NCBI GenBank assembly: GCA_937934635.1
Contig: CALGZD010000066.1
Coordinates: 1 to 6,139 of the forward strand
Direction of reading: 5' to 3'
Source of the DNA: an uncultured Deinococcales bacterium
GTDB lineage: Bacteria; Deinococcota; Deinococci; Deinococcales; Trueperaceae
DNA length: 6,139 nucleotides
Below are positions 5,188 to 6,139 of this stretch, piece by piece. Both the position numbers and the translations under genes were made by a program. The notes under the pieces were generated by a model, which was given only the letters and a program-made list of their open reading frames with translations, was not told where the DNA came from and did no database searches. Positions within the stretch are counted from its first letter, which is position 1. Each line of letters begins with the position of its first letter.

Positions 5188-6102
5188 TTATTGACCCAAA
5201 AGCCTTTTAATCTCTTCGATTGTTTTTTGCCATTGTGGACTGTCTTTGATTATCATCTCAAAGTGCTTTGTACTAACAAGTTGGATGAATCGAATAGAGT
5301 CTCCAAGCTTTTTGGCTTTGACGACATACGGTCGTACATAGTTAATCGGTACGACTAAGTCTAACTCCCCGTGAATAATGACTTGAGGAATATCAAATGG
5401 TAGAAGTTCCTCTGGTGAGGCAGCCTTGTAACGGTCTGGAAAGCTTTCTGGTGGACCGCCAATCATATTACGTGCAGCATCCACGCAGACTTTTTGTTGG
5501 GTGGCTCGAGCCAGATCCGCTATCCCCGCTAAACTAACCACACCTTGTAACTCAAGTGGATTATCAGCAGCAATATCACTGTCTGAACTAATATTCTTAC
5601 GCCCACCCAACCAAAGTGCCAAATGCCCACCAGAAGAGTGCCCAACGGAAATAACATTATCTAAATCGATAGGATAATCCTTAGCGAGTACCCGAAGATA
5701 ATCAGTTGCTTCAGCAACATCCAAATAAGTATTTGGCCACCCTCCATATTCACCTAAGCGCCTAAACTCAATCGACCAAACCGCAATGCCTTCAGCAGCG
5801 ATTGACTTGGCAAATTTTTGAATTAGTTCTAGTCCGAAATTAACATGCCAGCAACCCCCATGAATCAAAATGACGACTGGATAGCTTTCTGCATTTGTTT
5901 CAGGAATAAATAACTGACCAAACTGACTTGGATGTTCACCATAGGAGATAATATGAATGGAGTCGGAACTTTCTAGTTCGACTCTTTTTTCTTGTGCAAA
6001 GCTGGTAGTGAAAAAGCTGGTAGTGAAAAAGCTGGTAGTGAAAACTATTGCCAAAATGACAAGATAACAAATGAGGGGTTTAACTAGTAATCTGTTTTGC
6101 AT
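5188..6102 (-). CDS. exported alpha/beta hydrolase (esterase/lipase-like)
   Basis: With ATG at 6102 this is a 304-residue serine hydrolase. That start has AAGG 9 bases upstream (plus-strand CCTT 6112-6115). A TTG at 6120 would add six residues but lacks such a site. The N-terminus is a signal peptide: Arg4 and Lys8, a hydrophobic core at about 9-21, a TTSFF repeat tract at 22-36, then a likely signal peptidase I site after SFA36. HGGCWH (81-86) is the oxyanion-hole motif. GHSSGGH carries nucleophile Ser156, with probable acid Asp248 (GELDLVVP) and base His280 (TKHFEM). The fold resembles kynurenine formamidase-like and carboxylesterase-like hydrolases with the HGG-x-W signature. It probably acts in the periplasm on a small ester or amide, but the substrate is unknown. 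Its promoter lies outside or at the edge of the window. Confidence 0.85.
   Translation of the reverse strand: MQNRLLVKPLICYLVILAIVFTTSFFTTSFFTTSFAQEKRVELESSDSIHIISYGEHPSQFGQLFIPETNAESYPVVILIHGGCWHVNFGLELIQKFAKSIAAEGIAVWSIEFRRLGEYGGWPNTYLDVAEATDYLRVLAKDYPIDLDNVISVGHSSGGHLALWLGGRKNISSDSDIAADNPLELQGVVSLAGIADLARATQQKVCVDAARNMIGGPPESFPDRYKAASPEELLPFDIPQVIIHGELDLVVPINYVRPYVVKAKKLGDSIRFIQLVSTKHFEMIIKDSPQWQKTIEEIKRLLGQ
6001..6044. repeat. three tandem copies of a 15-base repeat in the hydrolase signal peptide
   Basis: The plus-strand unit GCTGGTAGTGAAAAA occurs at 6001-6015 and 6016-6030, and again at 6031-6044 lacking only the last base. Copies are identical. On the coding strand each unit gives five residues (TTSFF, TTSFF, TTSFA), so copy-number change would lengthen or shorten the signal peptide without breaking the frame. 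Confidence 0.95.
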
Positions 6103-6139
6103 GAGTAAGAACCTTGTCAATGAAGATATGAGCTGAGCC

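Noticed and set aside
5197..5210. AAAAGCCTTTT near the lysA/hydrolase junction as a terminator
   Set aside because: The two arms are adjacent with no room for a loop and the stem is almost all A-T, so it would not fold stably.

Overview
This window is chromosome-like bacterial DNA with fairly low GC (roughly 40 percent by eye). The tRNA-Gly at the left edge encodes its own CCA. Its anticodon and T-arm regions closely resemble E. coli tRNA-Gly(GCC) as I recall it, so a low-GC gammaproteobacterium is my best guess. The protein families fit a proteobacterium but do not fix the genus.

Layout from left to right. A sigma70-type promoter with an extended -10 drives tRNA-Gly (66-141), which is followed by a short hairpin and T-run. 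Next on the plus strand is a stand-alone histidinol dehydrogenase gene (hisD, 262-1557) with no other his genes in view. The 474-base gap after hisD is not empty. It has a plausible promoter, a ribosome binding site, and the wreck of a TPR-family gene (1648-2028). That wreck keeps its N-terminal start and its C-terminal end, has lost most of its middle, and carries a 4-base tandem duplication that shifts the frame. Three bases after it begins an intact gene for a PhnD-like periplasmic-binding-protein fold (2032-2826), which has no signal peptide and no transporter partner here. The two look like a former two-gene operon.

A zinc-dependent alcohol dehydrogenase (2803-3882, minus strand) runs toward that gene and overlaps its 3' end by 24 bases. 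It shares a short divergent intergenic region with a diaminopimelate decarboxylase gene (lysA, plus strand, GTG start). lysA then ends 3 bases before the stop codon of a minus-strand gene for an exported alpha/beta hydrolase. That hydrolase's signal peptide contains three tandem copies of a 15-base repeat.

HisD and LysA suggest amino-acid biosynthesis (the last steps of histidine and lysine synthesis), but the genes do not form one pathway or operon. I see no phage, transposase, CRISPR or defence genes. The points most worth a second look are the decayed TPR gene and how it affects translation of the PhnD-like gene, the cytosolic PhnD-like protein itself, the in-frame repeat in the hydrolase signal peptide, and the two tightly packed tail-to-tail gene pairs with no terminator.
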